IMG/VR virus record: IMGVR_UViG_3300028840_004217
Coordinates: 1-64,000 of that record
Strand: one strand, 5' to 3'
DNA length: 64,000 nt
Source of the DNA: a virus
Position numbers and translations under genes: made by a program. Positions 42,432-49,906 of the stretch are shown piece by piece. Under the pieces are notes generated by a model. That model was given only the letters and a program-made list of their open reading frames with translations. It did not search any database and had not been told where the DNA came from. Each line of letters begins with the position of its first letter. Within the stretch, counting starts at the first letter, position 1.

Positions 42432-43121
42432 ATGTCACTCATACTCCCGACAGTCTTCGGACGGGCGGTGCAGACGGCTCCGCGATGGCGCACCATTCTG
42501 TTCGATGATTTCACAGTCACTTCGGATATAGCTATCACATCGCGGTTGCCGAACAAGAGCGTGTTCGGTACGAATTGGACGGAGTTATGGCGCGATGCTC
42601 AAATCTTGGCTACCAATGACTATGCAGAGGTTGACCCTTCATCGGCCATTGGAGAAGCGCAATACAATGCCCTCGACGTCGGCGAGGAAAATATGTTGCG
42701 CGTGACGGCGCGCGTGGGGTTGTTTGATGCGAGTGACGATCAGGGATGTTCTGTGGCTGTATCGTTGCGAGAAAACGGTAGTTACGAAGGCTGGTCATTG
42801 TGGTTGGCCTCTGATGCTTACCCTGACATCGGTGGTTATATGATCTTGTATCAGATGACCGACCTGGGGGCCACATTCACGCCGAGGGCATCGGTTGAGA
42901 TACCGGGTGTCGTGGGAAACAACGAGTGGCATAATATCCGGTTGATCGCAGTGAACGATACACTGATCGGGGTTCATTTTCAAACCGGTTCCGTCATCAG
43001 TTACACGTCGAATTTTCATAGGGGGGAAACGCAGGTCGGTATACTTGGCGTCGATCTCGACGGCGCGGCGTGGACACCGATCCCCCGGTGGGATAATTTC
43101 AGGGTGGAGGTGTTGCGCTGA
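42432..43121 (+). CDS. Putative adhesin, lower-GC composition
   Basis: 229 residues. SLILPTVFGRAVQTAPRWRT, then ILFDDFTVTSD, AYPDIGGYMILYQ and IPRWDNFRVEVL suggest a beta-sandwich lectin-like domain. Codons are visibly AT-richer at third positions than in neighbours, consistent with recent transfer or rapid exchange of a receptor-binding module. Confidence 0.5.
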   Translation: MSLILPTVFGRAVQTAPRWRTILFDDFTVTSDIAITSRLPNKSVFGTNWTELWRDAQILATNDYAEVDPSSAIGEAQYNALDVGEENMLRVTARVGLFDASDDQGCSVAVSLRENGSYEGWSLWLASDAYPDIGGYMILYQMTDLGATFTPRASVEIPGVVGNNEWHNIRLIAVNDTLIGVHFQTGSVISYTSNFHRGETQVGILGVDLDGAAWTPIPRWDNFRVEVLR

Positions 43122-43369
43122 TGCCCAAGAAACCAAAGAAATATGAACGCATGCCCCTGCTCATTGAAACGAAGTGGGACCGCGACAAGCTGCCCCACGG
43201 GTTCTGTCAGATACCGCGCATCATGAAGAAATACCAGGTCCGCCGTTATGAAGACAAGAGCAAAGTGGACATCGTACCTGGCGTCACGGTGTCCGATGTT
43301 CTGGTGGAATTCATCGACAAGAAAAATGAAGATGACGCCAAAAACGACCCTGATTTCAAGGTCAAATGA
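43121..43369 (+). CDS. Small basic phage protein
   Basis: 82 residues overlapping the previous stop by one base. MPKKPKKYERMPLLIETKWD and KKNEDDAKNDPDFKVK flank a short ordered core. Unknown function. Confidence 0.55.
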   Translation: MPKKPKKYERMPLLIETKWDRDKLPHGFCQIPRIMKKYQVRRYEDKSKVDIVPGVTVSDVLVEFIDKKNEDDAKNDPDFKVK

Positions 43370-43382
43370 GAAGGTGATGGTA

Positions 43383-43865
43383 ATGAACCGCGAATGTTCA
43401 GACAACTATGTGGACATGCTGTTCATCGAAGACTCCCCGGTATTGGGCAAGATGCTGACCATGCGGTTTGAGATCATGACGGAGGGCGTGGTACAGTGTC
43501 ATTCACGCGGCACGCTCGAAGACGCGTTCCTGTTTCTACTCGACCATGAAGCGGCGGCGATCGTTCTCGACCTGAATCTGGAAACCTCGAAGGGTGCGGA
43601 CACGCTCAAAGAGGTCGAAGGTTTTCTGGCACGCCAGAACATGACGGATGTACCGGTGATCATCTTCACGGGCAGCACCAATGAAACCGTGTTGCGCCAG
43701 GTGCGGCAGCGACGGCCCGTGTTCATCAAGGGCGACGACGCGGAGCTGAACGGGCTGACGGAGGCTGTATACCAGGCGTTGGGTACGCATCTCAAAAAGG
43801 CCACGAAGGGTTTGACGAATGACGACATCACGCTGGCCGAACTCAACGTCAGATTGGGAGCCTAA
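43383..43865 (+). CDS. Response-regulator receiver-domain protein
   Basis: 160 residues. The REC fold is visible: VDMLFIEDSPVLGK (acidic pair), AAIVLDLNLETSKG (phospho-acceptor Asp at about residue 62), VPVIIFTGSTNE (Thr/Ser) and PVFIKGDD (Lys). There is no output domain, only a short helical tail. Stand-alone CheY-like proteins act by protein-protein contact. Finding one beside late phage genes is unusual. Confidence 0.75.
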   Translation: MNRECSDNYVDMLFIEDSPVLGKMLTMRFEIMTEGVVQCHSRGTLEDAFLFLLDHEAAAIVLDLNLETSKGADTLKEVEGFLARQNMTDVPVIIFTGSTNETVLRQVRQRRPVFIKGDDAELNGLTEAVYQALGTHLKKATKGLTNDDITLAELNVRLGA

Positions 43866-44440
43866 TGACCGAGGACAAACACCTCACGATCACCGGAGCC
43901 GAAAGCAACGGAGACCGCATCTCGCTGGAGGATACGGTTCGCATACAGGCGTTGCTCACCAAGCTGATCGGCGACACGGAGAAGAACTGCCAGGCGGTGA
44001 TCGCGCTCGACAGGCTCATCAACGGGCGCAAGGACGACATGGAAACCGCGTCGCCGCCTCTGAAGGCTCTGGTCAACAATCATCAGCGCGTGTGTGAGGA
44101 GCTGAATGACCACCACATTCTATCCCGCGTGGACACGATGTGGGCACGCCACGAGAAGGAACAGAACGGCAAGGGCGTGTCCCACAAGTTCCTCTGGACG
44201 ACGCTCGGCGGTACGGTGGGCATCCTGGTCGTCGTGTTCGGGTTGCTGTATAACGGCCTGTCGAGCAAGGTGGACGGCGTGGACAAAGAGGTGGAACGCC
44301 GGGCCTTCATCATCGAGAGCAACACCACGATGAACGCGGAGCAGAAAGAGGACATCAAGAAATTGCAGGGTGATCTCGAAACTACGCGGCAGCACTTCCG
44401 GGACCACGAGACAGACAACAGCCACAACAGATCGAGGTGA
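43865..44440 (+). CDS. Membrane protein with coiled coils
   Basis: 191 residues with helical N-terminal region, a transmembrane helix at about 114-134 (LGGTVGILVVVFGLLYNGL) and a C-terminal coiled coil. Located next to the holin candidate, so it could belong to lysis or tail assembly. Confidence 0.6.
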   Translation: MTEDKHLTITGAESNGDRISLEDTVRIQALLTKLIGDTEKNCQAVIALDRLINGRKDDMETASPPLKALVNNHQRVCEELNDHHILSRVDTMWARHEKEQNGKGVSHKFLWTTLGGTVGILVVVFGLLYNGLSSKVDGVDKEVERRAFIIESNTTMNAEQKEDIKKLQGDLETTRQHFRDHETDNSHNRSR

Positions 44441-44443
44441 CAC

Positions 44444-44902
44444 ATGGGCTTTCCGAATCCGCTGAAACTGATCGCAAAGGTAGGGTCCCTCATTCCCGGC
44501 CCTATCGGTGCGGTGGTCAATACGTTCCTCAATAAAGAAGGGGTCGCCCTCGATCCCGAACAGCGTGCCGCACTTGAAATGAAGATCAAAGAGCAGGTGA
44601 TGGCAACGATGGACGAGGCGGGCCAGGCCGACGCGGACTGGCGTGACTTCATGCTCGCTTATGAAGGGGCGGCAGACGATCAGCACGTCGCCATAAAACT
44701 GCTGCGGGGATCGGTCCGTCCTATCATAACCTACGCGGTCATCATCGAGCTGTTCATTCTGCTGAACGGGTGGACGTCGATCACGATTGACAATGTGCCG
44801 GCGCAATTCTGGACCGTCGTACAGATGGTCCTCGGTTTTTGGTTCGGCGGCCGTATGCTCGAAGGGGTGATACAGTCCGTCAAGCAGGGGAGGAAAACCT
44901 GA
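44444..44902 (+). CDS. Holin candidate (3TM-holin-like)
   Basis: 152 residues, ATCGAGGTGA upstream. MGFPNPLKLIAKVGSLIPGP, then an acidic segment with RDFMLAYEG, then two hydrophobic helices (PIITYAVIIELFILLN, QMVLGFWFGGRMLEGVI). This layout matches the phage Holin_3TM family, which makes lesions in the inner membrane at lysis. The lysis partner is not clear. Confidence 0.65.
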   Translation: MGFPNPLKLIAKVGSLIPGPIGAVVNTFLNKEGVALDPEQRAALEMKIKEQVMATMDEAGQADADWRDFMLAYEGAADDQHVAIKLLRGSVRPIITYAVIIELFILLNGWTSITIDNVPAQFWTVVQMVLGFWFGGRMLEGVIQSVKQGRKT

Positions 44903-45015
44903 TGCCGTACAGTGAACGAACCAGGCGGATCATGCACGTCGTGATACCGGGGGCCATCATCATCATCGCGGGCCTGGCCTTCGCCTTCATGATCCTCGGG
45001 ATAGGCGGTGAGTGA
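44902..45015 (+). CDS. 37-residue membrane peptide
   Basis: MPYSERTRRIMHVVIPGAII then a continuous hydrophobic helix ending GIGGE. One transmembrane span with a basic N-terminus. Overlaps the holin stop by one base; may be a lysis-associated small protein. Confidence 0.55.
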   Translation: MPYSERTRRIMHVVIPGAIIIIAGLAFAFMILGIGGE

Positions 45016-45346
45016 CGTGGCCTATGAGATGCAGGTGCTGTTCGTGATCATCGCCCTCGTCGTGCTGTGGTGCGGCCTGGGTGACGGGTGGCTGGCCCGC
45101 ATGCCGGGCGGCTATTGGTGGACGGAGCACGCCCACCTGGTGGTCCTCTGTCTGCTGCCCCTGTCGTGGGGCTGGTGGGTCGTGCCCTTTTGGGCGTTCG
45201 GCGTGTACGCCTATGCCGACGATTTCTACCAGCACCGGAGGCGCATCCGGCCCGGTGAGGAAAACTACCGTTCGCCCCTCCACCTGTGGGCGTGGTATAC
45301 GCTGCGGCTGGACAAGGTGTACGAGTGGCTGGGCATAGACCGATAG
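45008..45346 (+). CDS. Membrane protein, unknown function
   Basis: 112 residues from GTG at 45008, which overlaps the previous stop. Two or three hydrophobic helices (MQVLFVIIALVVLWCGLGD, LVVLCLLPLSWGWWVVPF) and a soluble, basic C-terminus. A later GTG at 45017 is possible. Confidence 0.55.
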   Translation: MSDVAYEMQVLFVIIALVVLWCGLGDGWLARMPGGYWWTEHAHLVVLCLLPLSWGWWVVPFWAFGVYAYADDFYQHRRRIRPGEENYRSPLHLWAWYTLRLDKVYEWLGIDR

Positions 45347-45356
45347 GGGGCCGTCG

Positions 45357-46187
45357 ATGAACCGGATGGTGTCGCGCGGCCTCATCAGCGATCGCAACAA
45401 AGCAACGATACTGAAATTTGAACGCATACGGAGGATGGGCCTGATGTCATTCAGTGATTTCGACCTGGCGCGTGGCGCCGATGAAAATGTGGGCCTGGAC
45501 GGTAAGTTCGGGTATTTCGGAGCCGTCACCACGGGGGGCGACGACATCTGGACGCTCGGCGGCGCATACTCCGGACATATCACGGCGGGCGCGTCGATAG
45601 AGGCCATCAGCGACGACGGCAACGACGACGACGGCGGATCCGGCTGTCAGATCATCACGGTGCAGGGACTCGCGCCCGTCACCCTGGCCGAGATCAGCGC
45701 GGACATCAACATGAACGGCACGGACCCCACGGCCTACGCGAACAAGCAGTTTTTCCGCGTCAACCGGTTCTTCCCGAAGGACGGCGGCGTGGGCACCTAC
45801 CACGGCAACAATGCGGGCAACATCTGGGTGCGGACGGCTGCTGGCATCACCCTCTCCTACATGGAGGCCGGCTTGGGCCAGACGGAGCAGTCGCATTTCT
45901 GCGTGCCTGCGGGCAAGCGGGCCTACCTGGACAACCTGGAAGCGTATGTGGAAACGACCAAGGCGGCGGAGCTGCGCCTATGGCAGTCCCGGAATGCCGA
46001 CGACGTGACCACGCCGTTCAGCCCGAAGCGGCTGGTGCGCCGGTTCACGGGTCTCACCGACTACACGCCCCACGACCTGCACCAGTTGGAGATCGAGGAA
46101 AAGACGGACGTGTGGTTGGAGGGCATATCATCAGCGGGTACGGCGGCGGTGGCGACGGTGCTCGATTATAAGTTGAGCAACATTTAA
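45357..46187 (+). CDS. Putative virion structural protein
   Basis: 276 residues. Beta-rich with FSDFDLARGADENVGLDGKF, TAYANKQFFRVNRFF, NIWVRTAAGITL and KRAYLDNLEAYVETTKAAEL; ending LDYKLSNI. Such sequences are seen in phage decoration or fibre proteins. No catalytic motif. Confidence 0.5.
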   Translation: MNRMVSRGLISDRNKATILKFERIRRMGLMSFSDFDLARGADENVGLDGKFGYFGAVTTGGDDIWTLGGAYSGHITAGASIEAISDDGNDDDGGSGCQIITVQGLAPVTLAEISADINMNGTDPTAYANKQFFRVNRFFPKDGGVGTYHGNNAGNIWVRTAAGITLSYMEAGLGQTEQSHFCVPAGKRAYLDNLEAYVETTKAAELRLWQSRNADDVTTPFSPKRLVRRFTGLTDYTPHDLHQLEIEEKTDVWLEGISSAGTAAVATVLDYKLSNI

Positions 46188-46202
46188 ATGAAGGAGGCGT
46201 TC

Positions 46203-46562
46203 GTGGACATCGTGATCATCATTCTATACTTCTATTTCTGGAGCGTGGTGGGTCTGCTGATACACCTGTTTAAGTCGATCAGCGTACGGCGCGGCTACAT
46301 CAAGGACTACGGCCTGCGGCGGTATCTGGCGGACCACGCCTATGCGCTGGCGGCCACGCTCCTGTTCCTGCTGGTGGCGGCGCAGCAACACGCTACGGGC
46401 GTGCCCGACATATTGGGCAAGGTACTCGTCATCAACGACACCACCAAGGAGTTCCAGTACGCGGTGATCGGCTTTTTCTCTATGACCATCTTGAAGTGGA
46501 TAACAGAGGTGGGCAAGACGCGGCTGGAGCGTTTCATCAAGAGTGTTCCCCAAAAATCCTGA
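46203..46562 (+). CDS. Membrane protein closing the late operon
   Basis: 119 residues. GTG at 46203 is chosen because AAGGAGG lies 5 bases upstream, while the ATG at 46188 would place that ribosome site inside the gene. Hydrophobic helices at the start (DIVIIILYFYFWSVVGLLIH) and middle (YALAATLLFLLVAAQQ). Final gene before the hairpin element. Confidence 0.6.
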   Translation: MDIVIIILYFYFWSVVGLLIHLFKSISVRRGYIKDYGLRRYLADHAYALAATLLFLLVAAQQHATGVPDILGKVLVINDTTKEFQYAVIGFFSMTILKWITEVGKTRLERFIKSVPQKS

Positions 46563-46567
46563 TTTAA

Positions 46568-46624
46568 TCGAGAAGGGGCCATAAATGCGTTCTAACGGCA
46601 TTTGGCCCCTCAGGTATATAATCA
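46568..46624 (+). terminator. Operon-end hairpin element, copy 2
   Basis: GGGGCC (46575-46580) plus AAATGC (46583-46588) pair with GCATTT (46598-46603) plus GGCCCC (46604-46609), a 12-bp stem with a two-base bulge. Read on the minus strand it is a near copy of 12891-12946. It begins 6 bases after the stop of the last late gene. Confidence 0.7.
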
Positions 46625-46628
46625 CATA

Positions 46629-46669
46629 GCCACGCGTCCGTTTCTGCTGTAGCGATAGGAAAGCGTGGC
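46629..46669 (-). terminator. Leftward terminator-like hairpin
   Basis: GCCACGC (46629-46635) and GCGTGGC (46663-46669) form a 7-bp stem just past the stop of the leftward gene at 46677. No strong T-run follows. Confidence 0.5.
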
Positions 46670-46676
46670 CGCAATC

Positions 46677-46934
46677 CTACCTTCCGTCCTCCCCCTCCTC
46701 GAACTTGCGCGACTTCACGATCTCAGCGATGGCCCGTTCATCCGCCTTGGACCGCCACGCCAGATAGGTCTGCTCGTCCGACAGGTGTTCCCGCAGTTGC
46801 TTGATGGCGCTGGCCTGGCCCTCCCGTATGTTGCGCGCCTCCTTGCTCTCGGCAGACCGCACCATCCGCTTGTATTGCTCCTCCAGCTCGGACAGATACC
46901 GCATGAAATGATTCCAGCTCGCGTAATAGTGCAT
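46677..46934 (-). CDS. Small helical phage protein
   Basis: 85 residues from ATG at 46934 (GGGAGG upstream). Mostly charged helix (FMRYLSELEEQYKRMVRSAE). First-stopping gene of the rightmost leftward block; overlaps the next by one base. Confidence 0.6.
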   Translation of the reverse strand: MHYYASWNHFMRYLSELEEQYKRMVRSAESKEARNIREGQASAIKQLREHLSDEQTYLAWRSKADERAIAEIVKSRKFEEGEDGR

Positions 46935-47131
46935 CAGTGTTTTCCTCCCGTCAGCCGGTCCCACTGTCTGTGGAACGCGGGTTCCCAACGCTTCTTGGTC
47001 ATGACCGTGAATACGAGCAGCACCGCCAGGGCCGACAGCTTCAGCGGATGCGTCTGGTAGGCGGGGAAGCCGTAGTAGGCCGACGCCCCGCACATGGCCC
47101 CTATGATTATACACTTGATGAAGTACAACAT
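46934..47131 (-). CDS. Small membrane protein
   Basis: 65 residues: MLYFIKCIIIGAMCGASAYY then LKLSALAVLLVFTVMTKK, two hydrophobic helices, and a basic tail. CGGAGG upstream. Unknown. Confidence 0.6.
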   Translation of the reverse strand: MLYFIKCIIIGAMCGASAYYGFPAYQTHPLKLSALAVLLVFTVMTKKRWEPAFHRQWDRLTGGKH

Positions 47132-47352
47132 CAAAGCCTCCGTATGTGGGACATGGCGTTCTCGACCGTCAGGATGGTGAAATCCTGGAGGCCGCTGTGC
47201 TTGCACATGTCTATGATCTGATCGTCCGGTACACCGGCGGTCATCATCTCCTCGACGGCCTCCAGCAGACCGGGCATGTTGTTCTGCAAGGTCTCATAGC
47301 TGATCCGCTCGACCTGCTCGGTCAGCGTGGGGTTCAGGATGGGCTCCGTCAT
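47131..47352 (-). CDS. Small acidic helical protein
   Basis: 73 residues: MTEPILNPTLTEQVERISYE then helices (MPGLLEAVEEMMTAGVPDDQ). Overlaps both neighbours. Unknown. Confidence 0.6.
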   Translation of the reverse strand: MTEPILNPTLTEQVERISYETLQNNMPGLLEAVEEMMTAGVPDDQIIDMCKHSGLQDFTILTVENAMSHIRRL

Positions 47353-47924
47353 GACGCCTCCTCTTTGAGGGGTACCAGGTGCGGGTAGTGCGTGATCAGG
47401 TGGCGCAGCAAGCCCTCGGCCTCCTCGCGGCTCAGCCGGTTGATCTTGAGGGCCACGTCGGTCGCCGTCCGCTTCTCGAACATGAACGTATTGGCCAGGT
47501 TGTACGCGCCCTCTATGTCCTCCAGCCAGGCCATGTAGTCCTGGTGCTCGGCGTGCTGTTGCTCGAAGGCCCGCTCGGACGCCTTCTCATTCTCCCAATG
47601 TTCGAGGATGACGTCCGCGAATCGGTCGGCCGTCTGCGCCAGCGACTCCTTCTTGCGTTCCCGGTACTGCTTGCGACTGCCGTAGTTGCCTATGGTCAGG
47701 TGGGCCGTGTTCTCATATTGGGTGCGCCAGCCCGTGCCCCGGTTGATCGGCTTGAACTCGGTCCACACCAACGTGCCGTCGATGCGGTCGACGCGGAGGG
47801 GGCTGCGCTCCACCTCATGGCCGTGTGCCTGGAGGACGTGAACCACCATGTCGACCACGCCCTTGACATAGGACCGTGCGGCGGCGTTGTTCGCGTCGCG
47901 TTCCTTCTGATCATAGATTGTCAT
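47349..47924 (-). CDS. Phage protein, unknown function
   Basis: 191 residues from ATG at 47924 (GCACGAGGAG upstream). Contains KERDANNAAARSYVKGVVDM, WTEFKPINRGTGWRTQYENT and a long helical C-terminus. No domain recognised. RNA element copy D is immediately upstream. Confidence 0.65.
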   Translation of the reverse strand: MTIYDQKERDANNAAARSYVKGVVDMVVHVLQAHGHEVERSPLRVDRIDGTLVWTEFKPINRGTGWRTQYENTAHLTIGNYGSRKQYRERKKESLAQTADRFADVILEHWENEKASERAFEQQHAEHQDYMAWLEDIEGAYNLANTFMFEKRTATDVALKINRLSREEAEGLLRHLITHYPHLVPLKEEAS

Positions 47925-47948
47925 GATGCTCTCCTCGTGCTTGGTTGT

Positions 47949-48021
47949 GCTATGCCGACGGTTCTTTCGAGCCGCCCCCGTTGTTTCGGGCGGGCCGCTG
48001 ATCGCGGCCCCGCACACTCAC
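47949..48021 (-). ncRNA. Three-hairpin structured RNA element, copy D
   Basis: Begins TGTGAGTGTGCGGGG four bases after the upstream stop. Stems are GGGCCGC-GATCA-GCGGCCC, CCCG-AAACAA-CGGG and GGCGG/CCGTC; end CGGCATAGC. It is 30 kb from copies A-C but has the same length and order. Confidence 0.75.
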
Positions 48022-48025
48022 ACAG

Positions 48026-48505
48026 CTACGGATGCTCGTCGCCGGTTTCGGGTTCCGGTTCCTCTATCTCACCGACTTTGACTTCCACCGGCAGTTCGGG
48101 CGGGTTTTCGACGTCGTACTTGGCCTCAAGAAACCGGGCCAACTCGATGGCGGTGTTCACGAGGGCCATATACTTCTCGGCCTCATCGATGCTGCGTGAG
48201 CCTTGCGCCGACCAGTTGACGGCGGCGGTCCGCATCGGCTGGCCGTAGCGAATTTCACCGGGCCGGTTGACGGTGACGCGGTTAGTCCGATCATCTGTGT
48301 TCTCGATGTCGATGTGGCTGTCATACACCCGCATCGTCACGTTGTTGTCGGCGTCCTCTACGAGATGCTTGGCGAACTCATCGATGCGGTTCACCTGATT
48401 AAGATATTCAAACACCGTGGACAGTGAATCGGAGGTGTTGAAGTATTCCTCTGGTCCGACCTCTTCGTCGGTGCGGTAGGTGCTGCGGATTCTGAAACGT
48501 AACAT
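48026..48505 (-). CDS. Phage protein, unknown function
   Basis: 159 residues from ATG at 48505 (ACACAAGGAG upstream). MLRFRIRSTYRTDEEVGPEE, a middle with RVYDSHIDIENTDD, and an acidic Pro/Glu-rich tail. No family recognised. Confidence 0.65.
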   Translation of the reverse strand: MLRFRIRSTYRTDEEVGPEEYFNTSDSLSTVFEYLNQVNRIDEFAKHLVEDADNNVTMRVYDSHIDIENTDDRTNRVTVNRPGEIRYGQPMRTAAVNWSAQGSRSIDEAEKYMALVNTAIELARFLEAKYDVENPPELPVEVKVGEIEEPEPETGDEHP

Positions 48506-48536
48506 GATTTGGTTCTCCTTGTGTCTGCTGCGTTGA

Positions 48537-48764
48537 TTAAAGGGCTCTGAGCGTGTCGATGAAAACTTTGTGAAACAGCGGATAATTCTGGCCGGGCCGC
48601 AGTTCGTCAGCGTTGAACTCTTTCCACTTGGCTATGGCCACCTGCTTGTCGTCTGTGAAATAATAGTCGTTCCAGGCTTTGTTGTACACCGCGTACTCGG
48701 TGGTTTCTGTTTCCCGGTTGTGTGACTCGGGGCTGTAGTGAATCGTGAGTTCCTGGCGTGTCAT
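48537..48764 (-). CDS. Small phage protein, unknown function
   Basis: 75 residues, ACACAAGGAG upstream. MTRQELTIHYSPESHNRETE then AVYNKAWNDYYFTDDKQVAI. First gene after the 48.8 kb promoter. Confidence 0.65.
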   Translation of the reverse strand: MTRQELTIHYSPESHNRETETTEYAVYNKAWNDYYFTDDKQVAIAKWKEFNADELRPGQNYPLFHKVFIDTLRAL

Positions 48765-48809
48765 CTGTCTGCTCCTTGTGTCGTGTGGTTTCCTCTTTGT
48801 TCTATATAC

Positions 48810-48838
48810 AATATAACATATATTGATTACTTTGTCAA
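48810..48838 (-). promoter_or_regulatory. Leftward sigma-70-type promoter with phased A-tracts
   Basis: Minus-strand TTGACA (48838-48833), 17 bases, TATATT (48815-48810). Upstream on the minus strand are runs of 8, 7 and 8 A residues about 11 bases apart, which resemble UP elements or bent DNA. Confidence 0.88.
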
Positions 48839-48891
48839 GAGGGCAAGGGCATTTTTTTTCATTTTTTTACGATTTTTTTTCAGGCAGGAAA

Positions 48892-48973
48892 GTGCTTTCG
48901 CACCAGGTGGGAAAATGCGTTCGCAGTCGGCGGGGGCAGTGCGAAGGCACATCAGAGGCGCGTGCGAAGGCGC
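48892..48973. promoter_or_regulatory. Array of four evenly spaced dyads (operator candidate)
   Basis: GTGCTTTCGCAC (48892-48903), TGCGTTCGCA (48916-48925), GTGCGAAGGCAC (48939-48950) and GTGCGAAGGCGC (48962-48973) are small palindromes whose centres are 23, 24 and 23 bases apart. They lie just upstream of the 48.8 kb promoter and its A-tracts. Confidence 0.6.
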
Positions 48974-49383
48974 TAAAACAGGCTGGTCTGCTCGGCGTCC
49001 TTGTCCTCCGGTATGTCCTCGCTCTCGAAGGTCAGCAGGGCGCGGTGATCCTCGCCCTCGATGATGATGTAGTCGTCCGACCACAGACACCGCCACTTGC
49101 CGTCTTTGAAATGATAGTGGCCGAGCCAGGAAAAGTCATTTTTCTGATATTTCTTCTTGGGCGGCGCGTCGGCGTCGATGCAGGTGATGTGTATGTGGGG
49201 CGGGCTTTCGGGCGGCTCCACATAGTACCACTCGAAGGAGCCGTCCGGCAACTCACGCCGTCGGTGCGCGTTGATGATGTCATGGTATCGCGGGCAGGTA
49301 CAGTCGGCCTTGATCTCACGTACCTTGTAAGGCCCGGTGTCATAGGACGTTCGTATGATACTGCCCACCTTCAGTTCGGGCAT
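48973..49383 (-). CDS. Phage protein with C-terminal clamp-binding-like motif
   Basis: 136 residues: MPELKVGSIIRTSYDTGPYK, CTCPRYHD, HIHITCIDAD, then DDYIIIEGEDHRALLTFESE. It ends in QTSLF, matching the QxxLF consensus by which proteins bind the bacterial sliding clamp. Function unknown; a DNA-metabolism link is inferred only from the tail. Confidence 0.65.
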   Translation of the reverse strand: MPELKVGSIIRTSYDTGPYKVREIKADCTCPRYHDIINAHRRRELPDGSFEWYYVEPPESPPHIHITCIDADAPPKKKYQKNDFSWLGHYHFKDGKWRCLWSDDYIIIEGEDHRALLTFESEDIPEDKDAEQTSLF

Positions 49384-49655
49384 CAGTCATTCTCCAGGTG
49401 ATCGCGGGGCAACAGACTGTTCTTCTTGATGACCTCGCTCAACTTGACCATGCGCCACTTCGGTGGCACGTCGTACTCATCGGGACACACCTCTTTGCAC
49501 TTGGCCACCGGCTGTCCGTTCGGAAAACCGAATGAACGGCAGTTCGGGCAGTCGTATATCTCACCCCAGTGATTCGTGCCGGTCTCGAATTCGTGGCCGC
49601 AGTTCTGACACTCATAGGGCTTGATGCTGTACTTTCCGGTCGTGGGTTTGCTCAC
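49383..49655 (-). CDS. Zinc-ribbon protein
   Basis: 90 residues from GTG at 49655 (GGGAGGT upstream). YECQNCGHEFETGTNHWG and YDCPNCRSFGFP form a Cys4 ribbon; a further CKEVCPD follows. Unknown role. Confidence 0.7.
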   Translation of the reverse strand: MSKPTTGKYSIKPYECQNCGHEFETGTNHWGEIYDCPNCRSFGFPNGQPVAKCKEVCPDEYDVPPKWRMVKLSEVIKKNSLLPRDHLEND

Positions 49656-49657
49656 GG

Positions 49658-49906
49658 TTACACCTCCCAATGACAGGCATACTTCGCCAGGAAAACGGCA
49701 TAGGGCCGGTATAGGGTGGTCGCCAGTGTCCGCAGGGTACCCTTGGGTCCTGGCGCCACGCGGAACACGTTCCAGTTTCTGACGACCTGCGGAGAGCCTT
49801 TGGCCTGCTGCGCCACGTACGTGATGCGCCGTCCAGGGTACTGAAACTCGACGTATTTGCCCCCGGCGTTCTCGCCGGTTCGTTTGATCAGCTTCACCTT
49901 TGCCAC
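49658..49906 (-). CDS. Small phage protein
   Basis: 82 residues from GTG at 49906 (GAGGAG upstream). Basic, beta-rich (GGKYVEFQYPGRRITYV). Overlaps the nuclease gene by 13 bases. Confidence 0.6.
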   Translation of the reverse strand: MAKVKLIKRTGENAGGKYVEFQYPGRRITYVAQQAKGSPQVVRNWNVFRVAPGPKGTLRTLATTLYRPYAVFLAKYACHWEV

